Assembly (NCBI RefSeq): GCF_008831285.2
Contig: NC_045142.1
Coordinates: 24,119,300 to 24,183,299, forward strand
Length of the DNA stretch: 64,000 bases
Direction of reading: 5' to 3'
DNA from: Nymphaea colorata
Lineage: Eukaryota > Streptophyta > Magnoliopsida > Nymphaeales > Nymphaeaceae
Positions 1 through 11,199 of this stretch are shown here, in pieces; the stretch's first letter is position 1, and the number at the start of each line of letters is the position of its first letter. The position numbers were made by a program, and so were the translations under genes. The notes under the pieces are model-generated. The model worked only from the letters and a program-made list of their open reading frames with translations. It searched no databases and was not told where the DNA came from.

Positions 1-1453
1 TGAAAAGATTCACAAATGTGATCGTATCAACCGTTGCTTGTCCAAGTGCCCTCCTTCCATTGTTTTATCTCATCATTTTTTTTTTTCTTTAAGGGGTGTT
101 TGATATAATCAGAATCATGAAATCTTAAAATCAAAATGCTAATTTTTTAGGAAGTTAGAATGATTAAACAAACAAGGTATTTTTGTTGGAATTTGAAAAC
201 TAAAACTTGGAATTTTGATTTCATTCCAGTTTGAGGATGAAAATGAAATTTTCATTCTTGACTCAAAATTCCAAACCATCAAACGCCCCTAAGAACAACT
301 TCACAAAATCAGAGAAATACTCTCATGGTGCAAGTATAATGACCTAACTATGCTGGTCTAGCTTGTCATACTTATAATTAATGTCTCTCTGATGGTGCAA
401 AACTTGAAGCTGAAATCCCCTTAGATCGCGTTTGAATGGCAGGATACTCTATCCTGAAACGTTATCTCCAAAACAAATGTTATAATTTTTATCCGGAACT
501 TTTTGTCTCAACAGCCCCTGGTCATGAATAGAGGCGGCCATAGGGATTGAACCCATGACCAGAAGCCTAATACTGGGTAGGGTTTTCTTCTTTTTCCCAC
601 TTCTGCTCACTGATCAGCAGATTAATTTTGACTTGTCACTCTTCATCATTAGAAAAAAAAAATTCTGGTACTTACTGAAATATCTTTGCGCTCTGATGTC
701 TCTCAAGCACATGGGGAATGAATATCATGTTAGTTTCACAAAAGATTCAGATGTTGAATGTCATTTTAGTTTCATTTATAAGTTTTACAATGTTGGTATA
801 TGTTGGCTAGTATTTCAGAAATATGTACTTCCAAAAGAAGGCCAACTTTTATAAGTCTTTCAACAAAGAACACATTTTTTTTATAAAAACTGTCACATCA
901 GGGCCTCAAGATTTTGTTACCCTGACAGACAACAGATGTACTACCAAATTACGTTCTTATTATTTGGCCAACATGTTTGTCTTTCCCATATTGACTATCA
1001 AGAGTTATTCCCAGCCCTTATTTATAGATAATGTGACACTTATCAAGAAAATTACAAAAGGTATTGGGGATTTGTTTCTAAATAATAAGTAAAAGGTTAC
1101 CGGAGAAAGTCAAGTTTGAAAAAATTTGCAGTCTTTAGGTATATAGTTAACGACAAAAGTTTGTAGTATTTTTGGCCATAGATTTTAAATATTTGGTCAT
1201 CTAACAACGTAGTGTGCTGATTTTAATATATAAGAGAGAGAGAGCTACAAATTAAATGAAACTAACTCTTAGATGCATTTTGCTTGAATATGAGACTGAT
1301 TTGCTTGAAAGGATACAAGCATAGTGTCACAAACTGGACAATATTAGAGTGGGGGTCGGAAGATAAGAGTCTTCATCAAATGAGAACTCAAAATAGACGA
1401 CTACAACGACTCTTTTAACTACAACAGCACTTAAGGATCAGAAAGATAATGTA
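1..1453. other. Intergenic, no gene seen
   Basis: AT-rich DNA with no recognisable coding exon. The open frames here are short, low in complexity and match no family I know. It holds a small Tourist-like element (93-289). Around 535-580 a stretch read on the minus strand contains GGTTCAATCCC-like bases, resembling the B box of a tRNA-derived SINE. I could not find its ends or target duplication, so I do not call that SINE. Confidence 0.6.
93..289. mobile_element. Tourist-like MITE (PIF/Harbinger type)
   Basis: The ends are inverted: GGGGTGTTTGAT at 93-104 and ATCAAACGCCCC at 278-289, whose complement differs at one base. TAA flanks both ends (90-92 and 290-292), the target duplication size and type known for PIF/Harbinger elements. 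The 197-bp body is AT-rich with no coding potential, as in non-autonomous MITEs. A related 3' end (ATCAAACGCACCC then TAA) occurs near 47440-47454. Confidence 0.72.
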
Positions 1454-1809
1454 TCATTGTAAGACGTGATTTGAGAAACCACCACCACCACCACCACCTC
1501 CTCCGCCAAAGCCACCACCAGCGCCGCCTCCAGCACCACCACCAAAGCCACCTCCTGCTCTTAACCCACTACCAGTACGCCACCAGCGCCATCTCCTAGA
1601 CCTCCTCCAGCTCCACCTCCCAAACCACCACCAGCTTCTCCACTGAAACCACCACCACCACCAAGACCACCACCGAACATTATCCTTCTCAAGGAACTTG
1701 ACTGCCAAAAACACGAGCCCCAGAAACTCAAAACCCGCCCCGTCGTTTCTCCACTCGCAGAAGCACTGCACTCACTCACAGTGCCTACCTCTTCTCCCTC
1801 CATAACCAT
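1454..1809 (-). pseudogene. Decayed glycine-rich cell-wall protein copy
   Basis: This is a degraded relative of the intact gene at 4049-4987. Residues around the signal peptide (GLVFLAV, then FLEKDN) match in order, but the initiator ATG has become ACG. A short stretch after FLAV (residues IAEGR in the intact copy) is missing, and the glycine-rich part is split between frames by indels, giving runs of Trp/Arg and Gly in alternate frames. The body is also far shorter (about 110 codons against 312). Upstream, the position of the sister's TATA box reads GAATAAAT (complement of 1808-1815). An ATG at 1809 opens an 82-codon frame but does not read the signal peptide in its proper frame. Pseudogene status is seen in the sequence; loss of expression is inferred. 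Confidence 0.82.
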
Positions 1810-1862
1810 TTATTCAAGTTCAGAAACGTCAAAAGGTACCTGAACATAGAAGAAGTTATCTC

Positions 1863-1865
<3 letters not shown>

Positions 1866-1897
<32 letters not shown>
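1866..1897. repeat. (AG)n microsatellite
   Basis: About 32 bp of perfect AG dinucleotides upstream of the decayed glycine-rich copy. Confidence 0.95.
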
Positions 1898-1899
<2 letters not shown>

Positions 1900-3709
1900 A
1901 TAAATGAACACAGTTGGGAGTTTGCCAGTGCTTTTCTACGGGCTTGGAAAAGGCAGATAGAGGGAGACAGAGTGCACTTATTGAATTACTGCAGTGGTTT
2001 TGTTTCTTCCACCGCAATCGCCGTCAACTACTCTCTTAAATTCCATACGCTTGTTTTTCAAACAATGGTGGTCGTCAGAGAGTGTCTTTCAATCTTTCCG
2101 CACGATTTAATGTTGCAGAAAAAGATATTTCACGAACACCCTTTTCTCAAATCAGTGAGTCATGTCTCCGAACTTATCGTTTTTTTCCCCCAGTTAACAG
2201 CTCTAAGAATCTCTGAGAATCTACTCGCAGCAAGAACAATTAAAGGTTCAGCTCTCTCTCCAACAGTCTTTGTATCGCCTCTGCATTTTATCTCTCTTTT
2301 GTGTAATCAATCTACGCTGGAGTAATGTAGAATATATCTTCATTAGTATAGAATGTCTCCATTTTTCATATTTGTTTGTTTTCAAACAGTCCTGAATCAA
2401 ACTAACGTTAATAAATTTCACCAGCTATGCTATGCTCTTTAGATGAAGATGCGAGATAAACAGGTCTATAATGGTAGTTTCCTTTTGATACTGCAAAAAA
2501 CTTGAAATTGAGAACTCCTTTTAAGTAATGTTATTAAAATCAGCTTGATGCCAATTCGAATTGATGGTGGCTGACCCTTCCATTAAGTTCAAGAGGATCA
2601 AGACTGCCAATTTCCATTTTTTAAATATTTTAAGCTATTTTTCGTCAACATTAATCTTCATCATTATGTCACACTTTTATCATTTTAGTTGATGTTTTTT
2701 TGTCACACTTTTATCATTTTAGTTGATGTTTTTTTTTTCGGGTTTCTATCATATTAACAAATGCGTACTTCAATACCATGTTCAGACAATTTTGTAAGGA
2801 ACTTTTTATGAAAAGACACTCATGTTCTTGTGATATAACAGAAACATACTTAAGTTTATAATTATTTGCTTGATTGTCTGTTTCCAATGAAATCTAGATG
2901 GCTAAATTGTGGAAGCAAATCAAAACTTGAATATGTTTTTGTACATTTTTCTATAGAATTCTGTTCAGGCTTCGAAATGACCCAAACTACCCCTCTGTTC
3001 AAGAAGATAGAGTCTGCTATAAGGACAAAATGAACATAAAAAGCTTGTGACTTCAACTTTAAGTGTTTCGCTTGCTATTATTTGCAAACTAAATGAGTAA
3101 TACACGGGAATGTAACAGTGATCACATGATTCTAACCAGATCCTTTAATACAATACGAGTAATCTTGCAATCTTTTATATAATAATTTACTATTGTCATG
3201 TTCCAGTTTGGGTTTTGCTGGCATTTGCCCAATTTTCCTGCCTGCCTTCATTGTTGGTTGCCCGCAGTTTGACACCATATCGAAAAAAATAATAAATAAA
3301 AACACTAGCATCTAGCAACTTAAAACAATATATATATATATATATTGTTTTACATTTATATTTATGTTTCAGAACTATGGTTCTAATTGGGACGATTATT
3401 TCTTTTCTTGTATTAAAGAAGGGGAGCGGATCAATACTACGGTCAATTGTCAAAAACCAATTCAAATCGGCCGGTATCAGAATGGAATCGATAACAGGAA
3501 ATGAATGTGGCAGGTGCATTGATACTGAGACAAGTTCCAACCTGATTCATCGTTGCCTAAGCTAAGGATATCCTTTTTAGTTTTATGTTCATTGCTGTTC
3601 TTATAATTTCAGTATCCTTACTCTCTGATCCAAAAACTACTGCGATTGAGCTTTTCTTCGAGCGATTTCATCGACAACAAAGATTTTGACAGTAATCAAT
3701 GAAATTAGA

Positions 3710-3797
<88 letters not shown>

Positions 3798-4048
3798 CGA
3801 GAGAGAGATCCTGTGCACGAGAGAGATACATGAGATAGGAATACGTAGTTTTACAATTCAAGAGGGACTGAATAGACTCGGCATTTGACATCGATAGGTA
3901 GTTTGCTATATCAAATAACTCTTCAACTAAGGGGACTTGGCCTTTGGCACTTATTTGAACACTGCAAACAATAGCATTATGAACCATTACAAGGCATACT
4001 CTGGCTGTTATATGAAATATAATTAAGCATCATTCTGCGTCCGGAAAT
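1898..4048. other. Intergenic, no gene seen
   Basis: No recognisable gene. A 34-bp unit beginning GTCACACTTTTATCATTTTA is tandemly doubled at 2668-2735. A short (AT)n tract lies near 3330-3346. The 117-codon open frame at 1972-2325 matches nothing I know and has no supporting features. Confidence 0.6.
3712..3809. repeat. Compound (AT)n(GA)n microsatellite
   Basis: An (AT) tract of about 44 bp passes directly into a (GA) tract with a few interruptions. It lies about 240 bp beyond the stop codon of the glycine-rich gene. The same AT-then-GA composition recurs at 12133-12200. Confidence 0.95.
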
Positions 4049-4987
4049 TCAAAAGCCACCTCCAGCTCCTCCTCCAAAGCCTCCACCACCGCCAGCTCCA
4101 CCTCCAAAGCCACCACCGGCGCCACCACCGAATCCACCACCGGCACCACCTCCAAAACCTCCACCAGCTCCTCCTCCAAATCCTCCACCACCACCAGCAC
4201 CACCTCCACCTCCAGCTCCTCCACCAAATCCAACTCCTTTTCCAGCTCCAAACCCTCCTCCTAAACCTCCACCTGCACCACCTCCGAATCCACCACCGGC
4301 TCCACCACCAGCTCCTCCACCGAGCCCACCACCAGCACCGCCACCTAAACCACCACCAGCGCCTCCTCCTAGACCGCCACCAAGGCCACCTCCAGCACCA
4401 CCGCCAAGACCACCACCAGCTCCTCCTCCAAGGCCACCACCAGCGCCTCCTCCTAGACCGCCACCAGCACCGCCACCAAGGCCACCACCGGCACCACCGC
4501 CAAGACCACCACCAGCTCCTCCTCCAAGCCCACCACCAGCTCCTCCTCCAAGACCACCACCAGCACCACCACCTAGACCGCCACCTGCACCCCCACCTAA
4601 ACCACCACCAGCGCCACCTCCAAGACCGCCACCAGCGCCACCTCCTAAACCGCCACCTAAACCACCACCAGCGCCACCTCCAAGACCGCCACCAGCGCCA
4701 CCTCCTAGACCACCACCAGCACCGCCACCTAAACCACCACCGGCACCGCCACCTAAACCACCACCAGCTCCACCTCCTAGACCACCACCTGCACCACCAC
4801 CTAAACCACCACCAGCTCCACCACCTAAACCACCTCCCAAGCCGCCACCAGCTCCTCCGCCAAACCCACCACCACCACCAAGACCGCCACCTCCGAGGAA
4901 GTTATCCTTCTCAAGGAACCTCCCCTCGGCAATGACTGCCAAAAACACAAGACCCAGAAGCCCAAAACCCTTGGAAACTCTCCCCAT
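4049..4987 (-). CDS. Glycine-rich secreted (cell-wall type) protein
   Basis: Single-exon gene of 312 codons ending in TGA (4049-4051). I chose the ATG at 4987-4985; the longer frame from 5014 begins with GTG and would put nine charged or cysteine residues before the signal peptide. The chosen start gives MGRVSK followed by a hydrophobic stretch (GLLGLVFLAVIAEG), a typical secretory signal peptide. After FLEKDNF nearly everything is glycine-rich. The central part repeats the octamer GGGLGGGA more than 20 times; towards the C-terminus Phe replaces Leu (GGGFGGGA). This matches class I plant glycine-rich structural proteins of the wall, though no enzymatic role is implied. A TATAAATA box lies 59 bp upstream of the start. 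The repeat array at DNA level (CCACCACCAGC-like units) is prone to slippage, so length may vary between individuals. Confidence 0.85.
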   Translation of the reverse strand: MGRVSKGFGLLGLVFLAVIAEGRFLEKDNFLGGGGLGGGGGFGGGAGGGLGGGLGGGAGGGLGGGAGGGLGGGAGGGLGGGAGGGLGGGAGGGLGGGAGGGLGGGAGGGLGGGLGGGAGGGLGGGAGGGLGGGAGGGLGGGAGGGLGGGAGGGLGGGAGGGLGGGAGGGLGGGAGGGLGGGAGGGLGGGAGGGLGGGAGGGLGGGLGGGAGGGLGGGAGGGLGGGAGGGAGGGFGGGAGGGLGGGFGAGKGVGFGGGAGGGGGAGGGGGFGGGAGGGFGGGAGGGFGGGAGGGFGGGAGGGGGFGGGAGGGF

Positions 4988-5045
4988 CTTTCTCCACTCA
5001 CAGAAGCACTTCACTCACAATGCTCGCCTTCTCTTCGTCCTCAAC

Positions 5046-5053
5046 TATTTATA
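5046..5053 (-). promoter_or_regulatory. TATA box of glycine-rich gene
   Basis: TATAAATA on the minus strand, 59 bp upstream of the chosen ATG, leaving room for a 5' leader of about 30 nt. The decayed sister gene has GAATAAAT at the matching place. Confidence 0.65.
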
Positions 5054-6231
5054 CAGCTCTAAAAGGCAGTCGAAGCAGGAAGATAGAGATCGAGAGTGCG
5101 AGAAAGAGAAGGCATAGTAAATGAAAGTAGGTGAGGAGATAATGCCAGTTTGTCCTCATGATGACGATCGATTACATTTCAACGCGCTTTGGAGGCAGAG
5201 GCAGAGGCAGAAAGACTGCAGTTATTGCTACTTTGCTACTACTTGGTGGCCTCTTTCTCTCTCTGTCTTAAATTTTATGAAATCGTTCAAACAATAGTCC
5301 GTGGCTTGTAATCTTCTTGCACGACCCATGTTGGAGAATCTGTTCTACTTCTCCTTTGTCTTTTTACTTTAGTTTTTTAGTCCATTCCTCCGTAGAGAAT
5401 AACAGTAAAAGTAGGAAGTTGAATGAACATGTATTGCCTTTTAATATTCGATTTCGTTTGCCACCAATTCATTTTGAATCCGTCAATTTAGCCTAACTTT
5501 TAGGAAGAGTACACGCCATGGGATCGACGCCAGTGCCACCAATCGGAATTCATCCCACGATCAACACAAACGCAGATCTCATTAATGAGATCGGTTCAAT
5601 TTGGAAATTAAAATGGCCAGTAGCTCATTACCATTTTTCCTAAAAGACCGCTATCTGTCTACTGGGAAGGATCGATGATCCTTAGTTATGTTTACATTCA
5701 TTGGTTAGTTCATGGAATGGTTCATTCTTAAAAATACTAAAACAGCATGAGAAATAAGATTAGTTACTTGAGATTTTCCAAAAATCAAGCATGGGTTTTC
5801 AAGTGAAAGACTTGATGATTGCCATTAAAGATTTGAGAAGTGGATAGATTGTAGGCTTTTCTCAGTGAATTAATGTTAACCTACGTGTTCTAAATGCATC
5901 TTGCAACAAGAACTCATGTCCGTTTGCCAATTTTCAGTTTCTTCTTTTGCTAGGCTGATTCTCTAAACAGAGATTTGCTTATGTTATGAACAACTGCATC
6001 TGCATATGTTCTGAACAGCTTCTTGAACATTAGCATCCTTTGTACATATCCAATTATGTGCAAAAGTTCATTGGGCTCTTGTTCTTGTTGATGAAGATTT
6101 ACCCTTTCATGTGCACTAAACACCACTAGTTGTGCAAGAAAACAAGTGTACAATATGTATCTCAAACTGCAAAAGATTTAAAATCGCACATACACCTTAC
6201 AATGCGAAGTTAGTGCAAACATGCAAATCTG

Positions 6232-6345
6232 TTGATCGATGCATGCAACAGCTTGTGTGACGCTGCATGTAACAATTTGCACAATGCATATAACTAATTT
6301 GTGCGATGCATGCAAGATTTGTCCATTGCATGCAACTCGACACTT
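6232..6345. repeat. Short tandem array rich in RY (CATGCA) motifs
   Basis: About five imperfect units of 21-25 bp, each opening with GCATGCAA or GCATRTAA and followed by a TTTGTGC-like stretch. CATGCA is the RY element bound by B3-domain factors of the ABI3/FUS3/LEC2 group, but here the motif density may simply reflect the repeat. Confidence 0.7.
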
Positions 6346-8714
6346 TCGCATTCAAACCTGTCTTTACATTGGAGATACCATCCATTAATCTTGCAATAAT
6401 AAATCAAATAATTTGCATCAACTACTTGGTTTATGACCAATTTTAGTGTCCTTTATAGTTTTTCTTCTGAAAAATGGTGCAAGCTAGATAAGGTGCACGT
6501 TATTCTCAACTAAGAAAGCAACAGTTCGCGACAATGTGGAGAACAAACAGGAAATCGCTTCATATATAGAAGCTCCTTGAGTCTTTAAGTGTGTGAACTT
6601 AGTTTCTTTAGGGGGAACTAGCCAATTTTGAATATAACACTGCATCCTTGTCTCTTTCTGAATCCTTAGATCCGGACTTGAATCATAAGGTAGCAGACAG
6701 TTTCTTTATGTGGTTGGACAATAATTATGTCGACCATCCATGATAGGCTAAACACAATTAACAAGAAATTTCTGGCTCCAGAACTGATTCGATCCAGGGT
6801 TCGAGTTTCATACCTGTCACTCTGCACTCAGATCCTTTTCGTGATATTGTCCTTGCAAGGCATGGTAGTCGGGGCTCACCCATATGTTTTACCCTAAGAA
6901 GCCAATTAAATGGTCTACCTTTTCAGTTCTTGATGATCAAAACCGAAATTTTTAAAAATAAGTAGGCAGTGCATTATTGCATGGTTCACTTAAGATTTTG
7001 TGGAACTTTTCCTCAATATTTATGTCTATGATGGATGCTGGTTGCATGCAACTGGACACCATAATGCATAATCTTGTTAGCTGTGAAGCATGGATGTGCC
7101 AATATATTATTATTTTTGGATACAAGTTGTTGGGTGTTAAGGAAATATGAATTTCAGTCTTTGATATTTCCTTTGAAATGAAATGATGTATGCTTCTTGT
7201 TTCTAGTTGGGACAGTCTTGCTTTTCTTGTTTTCCAAAAAAGTAGTGTAGGGAAAAGAAAGAAAATTGATGAGCCTTCCCAAAGTTATGAATCATAAATA
7301 GCTCACTGCATTTAATAGGTGTAACATGCTCTGCATGGCAGAGGGAAACACATGGTTCTATAATTCAAAGAGCAATAAATACAAATCACAGCAATGCACA
7401 TCCCTTTATAATCAAGCACGTTAATGTTGTCAAATTTCAAAGCAATAATTTGTCCTTTCACTTTCATATCTAATTGGTAGATAGTGGTTTCTTTCGAAGT
7501 AGAAACATGCATTGAGCTAGTGATTCAGATCTCTGTAGAAAAATCTCTTCTTCCTTGGGAAAATTTCTCCCAAGAAAAATCTCATGAGGTGTGATATTTG
7601 GTTTTTCTCAAACAATTGTTTGCTTACATAGCATGAAAGCGTGGAGTTGGCAACACAGAAAATGCCATTTTCTTGAATCTAGAATGCCGTTTTCAGAACT
7701 AGTATATTTCCTATATTGCATTTTCTTCGTATCATGCTAGACTCGTATAAAAATCTCAGAACAAAATCCTGAGAATGCCAAAAAAGTCGTTGATATTTGT
7801 AACTGTAAAAAAAAAAATCAAAACTCTCTCTCTCTCTCTCTTTGAAGGGGGCAGAGAAGTACTAGCAACAGGTTTTTACAGTGGCATTAAACATGAAGTT
7901 AGATTAAAGTTGAAGTTAGAGATGACAACAGATAAGACATAAGGTGTTCTCTATTCATGTTCTTATCAGTACTGACAATCCTGCTATGTATGTGTTTGAT
8001 TAGTTGTTAATGCAGCCTACTTTCAGTTAGTAACTTGTCACTGTCCTTGGGGCCTAATTGATTTGATATTTAACTTTAAGTGAGGCCAGTAAATGAAATA
8101 AATGAAAGATAAGCAAAGCATAATTGCTTAGAAGAAAATAGATGTGAACTAGAATCTAAAATCAAAAAGGGACCTTGCAAGGTAAGTTTATTGATACTGA
8201 TATAAGTAGTGAACCAATTAGTGGAAATCCCTTTTTTGCTTTGCTTACTAACTGTTAAACATTAAACTCAAGTCCGCAGATGCAGTAATCTACTTACTGT
8301 ATTATCTAGTAGGCAAGAAGTTATGGAGCTTTGATTCTAGGATGTATATACAAAGAATTTTCTGTGGTGCTTACAAATAAGGATGTAATGTATGATCAGA
8401 TATCTGACCGAGCCACTCCACTTTAATGGGACATAGAAAGGGATTTGAAATCAGAATCAAAATCAGGCGCTGCTTCAGATCTGGTGTTGCATAAATGTCC
8501 CATCGGATGATGTTTATATATCATCTCCAATGTTACTATTATTTTATAAATATTTACTTAAGTGAAACTGCTTTTTGTATATAAGACTCCCAAGGCTATA
8601 CCCTTATGTCTCAAAAGGTTTTGACATGCTTCGAAACTTGGGTGGACTTAGTACATCCTTCAATTCAGATGTCATGCTTTTCATTATTTTCACGCCAGAA
8701 AATAATGTGCCGGA

Positions 8715-8830
8715 GTGTGACGATCACCATGGTATTTGAACCTCGGACCCCTTGAGTATAAACTACCTTCTAGCCTAGCAGGAGAAGAGGCAAGGGGGCT
8801 GGCAAGGACTATGGCCCGACTATTAAAGTT
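8715..8830 (-). mobile_element. Possible tRNA-derived SINE fragment
   Basis: Read on the minus strand, the segment has GAGGTTCAAATACC, close to the polymerase III B-box consensus. A GC-richer body than its surroundings precedes it. No clear A box, tail or target duplication was found, so this is tentative. Confidence 0.35.
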
Positions 8831-8901
8831 TTGAAATTATAATTGGGTTCCTAAATGAAAAATTTATAGCTCCGACACCCCAGACACACACTCACAACTA
8901 G

Positions 8902-9170
8902 ACATGTGAATGAAATCATCCTGAAAAGAGAGAGAGAAAGAGAGAGAGTTGGGTGTGTATGATATGCATGCCCGCAGGAGGGCATGCATGCACAAGTACA
9001 CATGTGAAGTGAAAAAAAAGAGAGAAAGAGAGAGAGATGGGTGTGTGATGTGCATGCACGCAGGAGATGCATGCACAATCACATGTGAATGTATCATCCT
9101 GAAAAGAGAGAGAGAGAGAGAGAGAGAGAGTTGGGTGTGTGTGATGTGCATGGGCGGAGGAGTGCATGCA
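8902..9170. repeat. Minisatellite, about 80-98 bp unit
   Basis: Three units begin with ACATGTGAA at about 8902, 9000 and 9081. Each runs through a (GA)n tract, then GGGTGTGTGATGTGCATG, then a short palindromic CATGCATGC segment. Units differ mainly in GA-tract length. Overlapping open frames in all six frames here are by-products of the repeat. Confidence 0.85.
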
Positions 9171-9811
9171 TGTTTAGGCCCATATGGACCCAGATAATTC
9201 ACTGCAAGTTAATGGAAGCTCTGCTTCGTCAATCGATTCAATTCATTTTCAGCAACGTCACGTCTACACCTTGGTTGGACAGATCGAAGGGCTTGCTATA
9301 ACGGCAATTAAAGAAAGGGAGATTTTAGGTTGCGAACAAGAAACCGAAGCCTATGGGAGAACGGTGGATCGCGTGCATCGTACGCTGATCCGGTGGCAGC
9401 CATTAAACAGGTATAGTTATTCTCTAACTTGAGGTAAAAAGTTTTGAATTATTTTCTCATGCACTTGGACCATGATATAAGGCGCAACTGTACCACATGG
9501 ATGTCATAAACACGTATTACACGATTCATTAAACACTATAATGACGTGTTCTATAAAGCTGTCCCACTTTTTATGGCGGATGCATAAAACAATAACGTTA
9601 CTGTTGTCAAACAGCCCGTTTCGGTGTAAAACTTGTTAGGATTATTCTTGGATATTGATATTTTCAAGATAAAAAGTTAAAGAAAATGAATGAGAAAAAG
9701 TAGAAAGAATTTTTTTGGACATCTACCATAAATTAATAATTTTTCTCTTTGATTTTCTCTCAGCTTTCATTTTAAACATGATTCTTTATGGGTTATACTC
9801 CTAAGACTCTC

Positions 9812-9813
<2 letters not shown>

Positions 9814-9882
<69 letters not shown>
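9814..9882. repeat. (AT)n microsatellite
   Basis: About 69 bp of perfect AT dinucleotides directly abutting the foldback at 9884. Confidence 0.95.
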
Positions 9883-9883
<1 letters not shown>

Positions 9884-9885
<2 letters not shown>

Positions 9886-9968
9886 CCATCCATCAACATT
9901 CGGCTGGCTCAATTCTTGTGTATACACACACACAAAAAATTGAGCCAGCCGAATGTTGATGGATGGTT
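9884..9968. repeat. Perfect 31-bp-arm foldback
   Basis: The left arm (9884-9914) and right arm (9938-9968) are exact inverted complements. The loop of 23 bases contains its own small palindrome, TGTGTATACACA. It sits immediately after a long (AT)n tract. No coding potential. Confidence 0.93.
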
Positions 9969-10677
9969 AAGACTTGAAACTTGGGCTAAGTCTTTAGCCA
10001 CATTGCCATTAACAACGGTTTATAGTATTAAAGTGATAATTCTGCAGTTGGCTTGAATATATACTGGGATAGTGCTGGATGGTTAAAATTTAAAAAATTA
10101 TCGTTAAAAAAGTTTATGAAATGTCACTAAAGTCACTATAAATTGATGATGCTTTATACAACCTCACTAATGCTATTTTACCATAATTTTTAAAATTTTT
10201 GCCATCCAGCAACATTATCATCATCATCACACCCCGTTCCCCAATGGGGCGGCAGACAATTTGAGTTACCAGAAGTTCAACAGTTGACATTAATTAAATT
10301 TCAAGGTATAGCAACTGCAATGAGTGGACAAAAGTAAATACAGAAGGCAAATGTCCAGGAAATCTCATTGAACTGAAGACTGGATGAAGAAACAGTAACA
10401 TTTCCCTGATCTTGGCATTCATCATAAACCATCATCATGAATTGGGGGCTCTGGAATTTGTCTCGCAAAGGAATTGCTGCAAAAGAAACAGTAACATTTC
10501 CATGATTTTGGCATTCCAAAGTATATTTCAATCAGCACACTTGTTGCAATACATTACAGTGCAGAAACTGTCCAAAATAACCATGGGAGAAGATTTGAAG
10601 TGGGAGCTCTGGAAGAGCTTCATCTGTGACCAATGCAACGTAAGATAGAACAAGCAAAAAGTTTTTTAAATTTTTAA

Positions 10678-10953
10678 GGGGCATTTGGATGACACCTTCA
10701 TCTAATCATAGTTTTGTGAAAGTCAAGTTTTTTAATGGGTTTTGAAAACGTGGCTTATTTGTTTGTGTGACACATTCAAAACCTGAGTTTTGGGGAATAA
10801 CTTGAGAGGAAGTCACATTTTTTCACTGTCTTTTGTAAAACCAGGTTTTGTCAAAATTGGGTTCTTCTGAAACCCAGTTTTGATGACATTTAAAAACTCC
10901 AAAAAACCTGATTTTGCATGCAAAACTAGGTTTAAGTGTCATCCAAACACCCC
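10678..10953. mobile_element. MITE with 18-bp terminal inverted repeats
   Basis: GGGGCATTTGGATGACAC at 10678-10695 pairs with the complement of GTGTCATCCAAACACCCC at 10936-10953, with two mismatches. The roughly 276-bp interior repeats AAACCTGGTTTTG-like motifs in both directions and has no coding potential. TAA precedes the left end; the right flank reads CAT, so the target duplication is not preserved. Confidence 0.75.
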
Positions 10954-11199
10954 CATAGAGAAAACATTTTGTTTGGAGTCATGAATGAACCAGTTGAGCA
11001 ATATAGTAGAAGTAAAGACTATTAAACACTGGTGCCATGCTTCAAGCGGCGAATGGTATTGCTTGTATTCATACTTTTGATGCAACAGCAGATGAATCAA
11101 CAATAAGAATAAAGAAGACGATCCTAGAGCCTATGCAAGAACAGGCAGGGACTACCCGCACTAATCACTGAGATGCAAGTAGGAAAGAAAGGTGTGTTC

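Larger units (their letters stand above)
5054..11199. other. Six kb intergenic, repeats only
   Basis: No gene I can support. It contains a short-period CATGCA-rich repeat (6232-6345), a possible SINE (8715-8830), a minisatellite (8902-9170), an (AT)n tract, a foldback (9884-9968) and a MITE (10678-10953). A 34-bp segment starting AAGAAACAGTAACATTTCC occurs twice about 98 bp apart (near 10385 and 10483). An open stretch at 9184-9410, ending in a donor-like CAG/GTATAG, looks slightly exon-like but belongs to no family I recognise. Near 6795-6820 a GGTTCGAG-like B-box motif hints at another old SINE. Confidence 0.6.

Noticed and set aside
4988-5014. Nine extra residues at the start of the glycine-rich protein
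   Set aside because: That frame begins with GTG, not ATG, and would place KCFCEWRK before a clear signal peptide.
8849-9300. Overlapping open frames on both strands
   Set aside because: Produced by the GA-containing minisatellite; they are repeats in every frame and have no family match.
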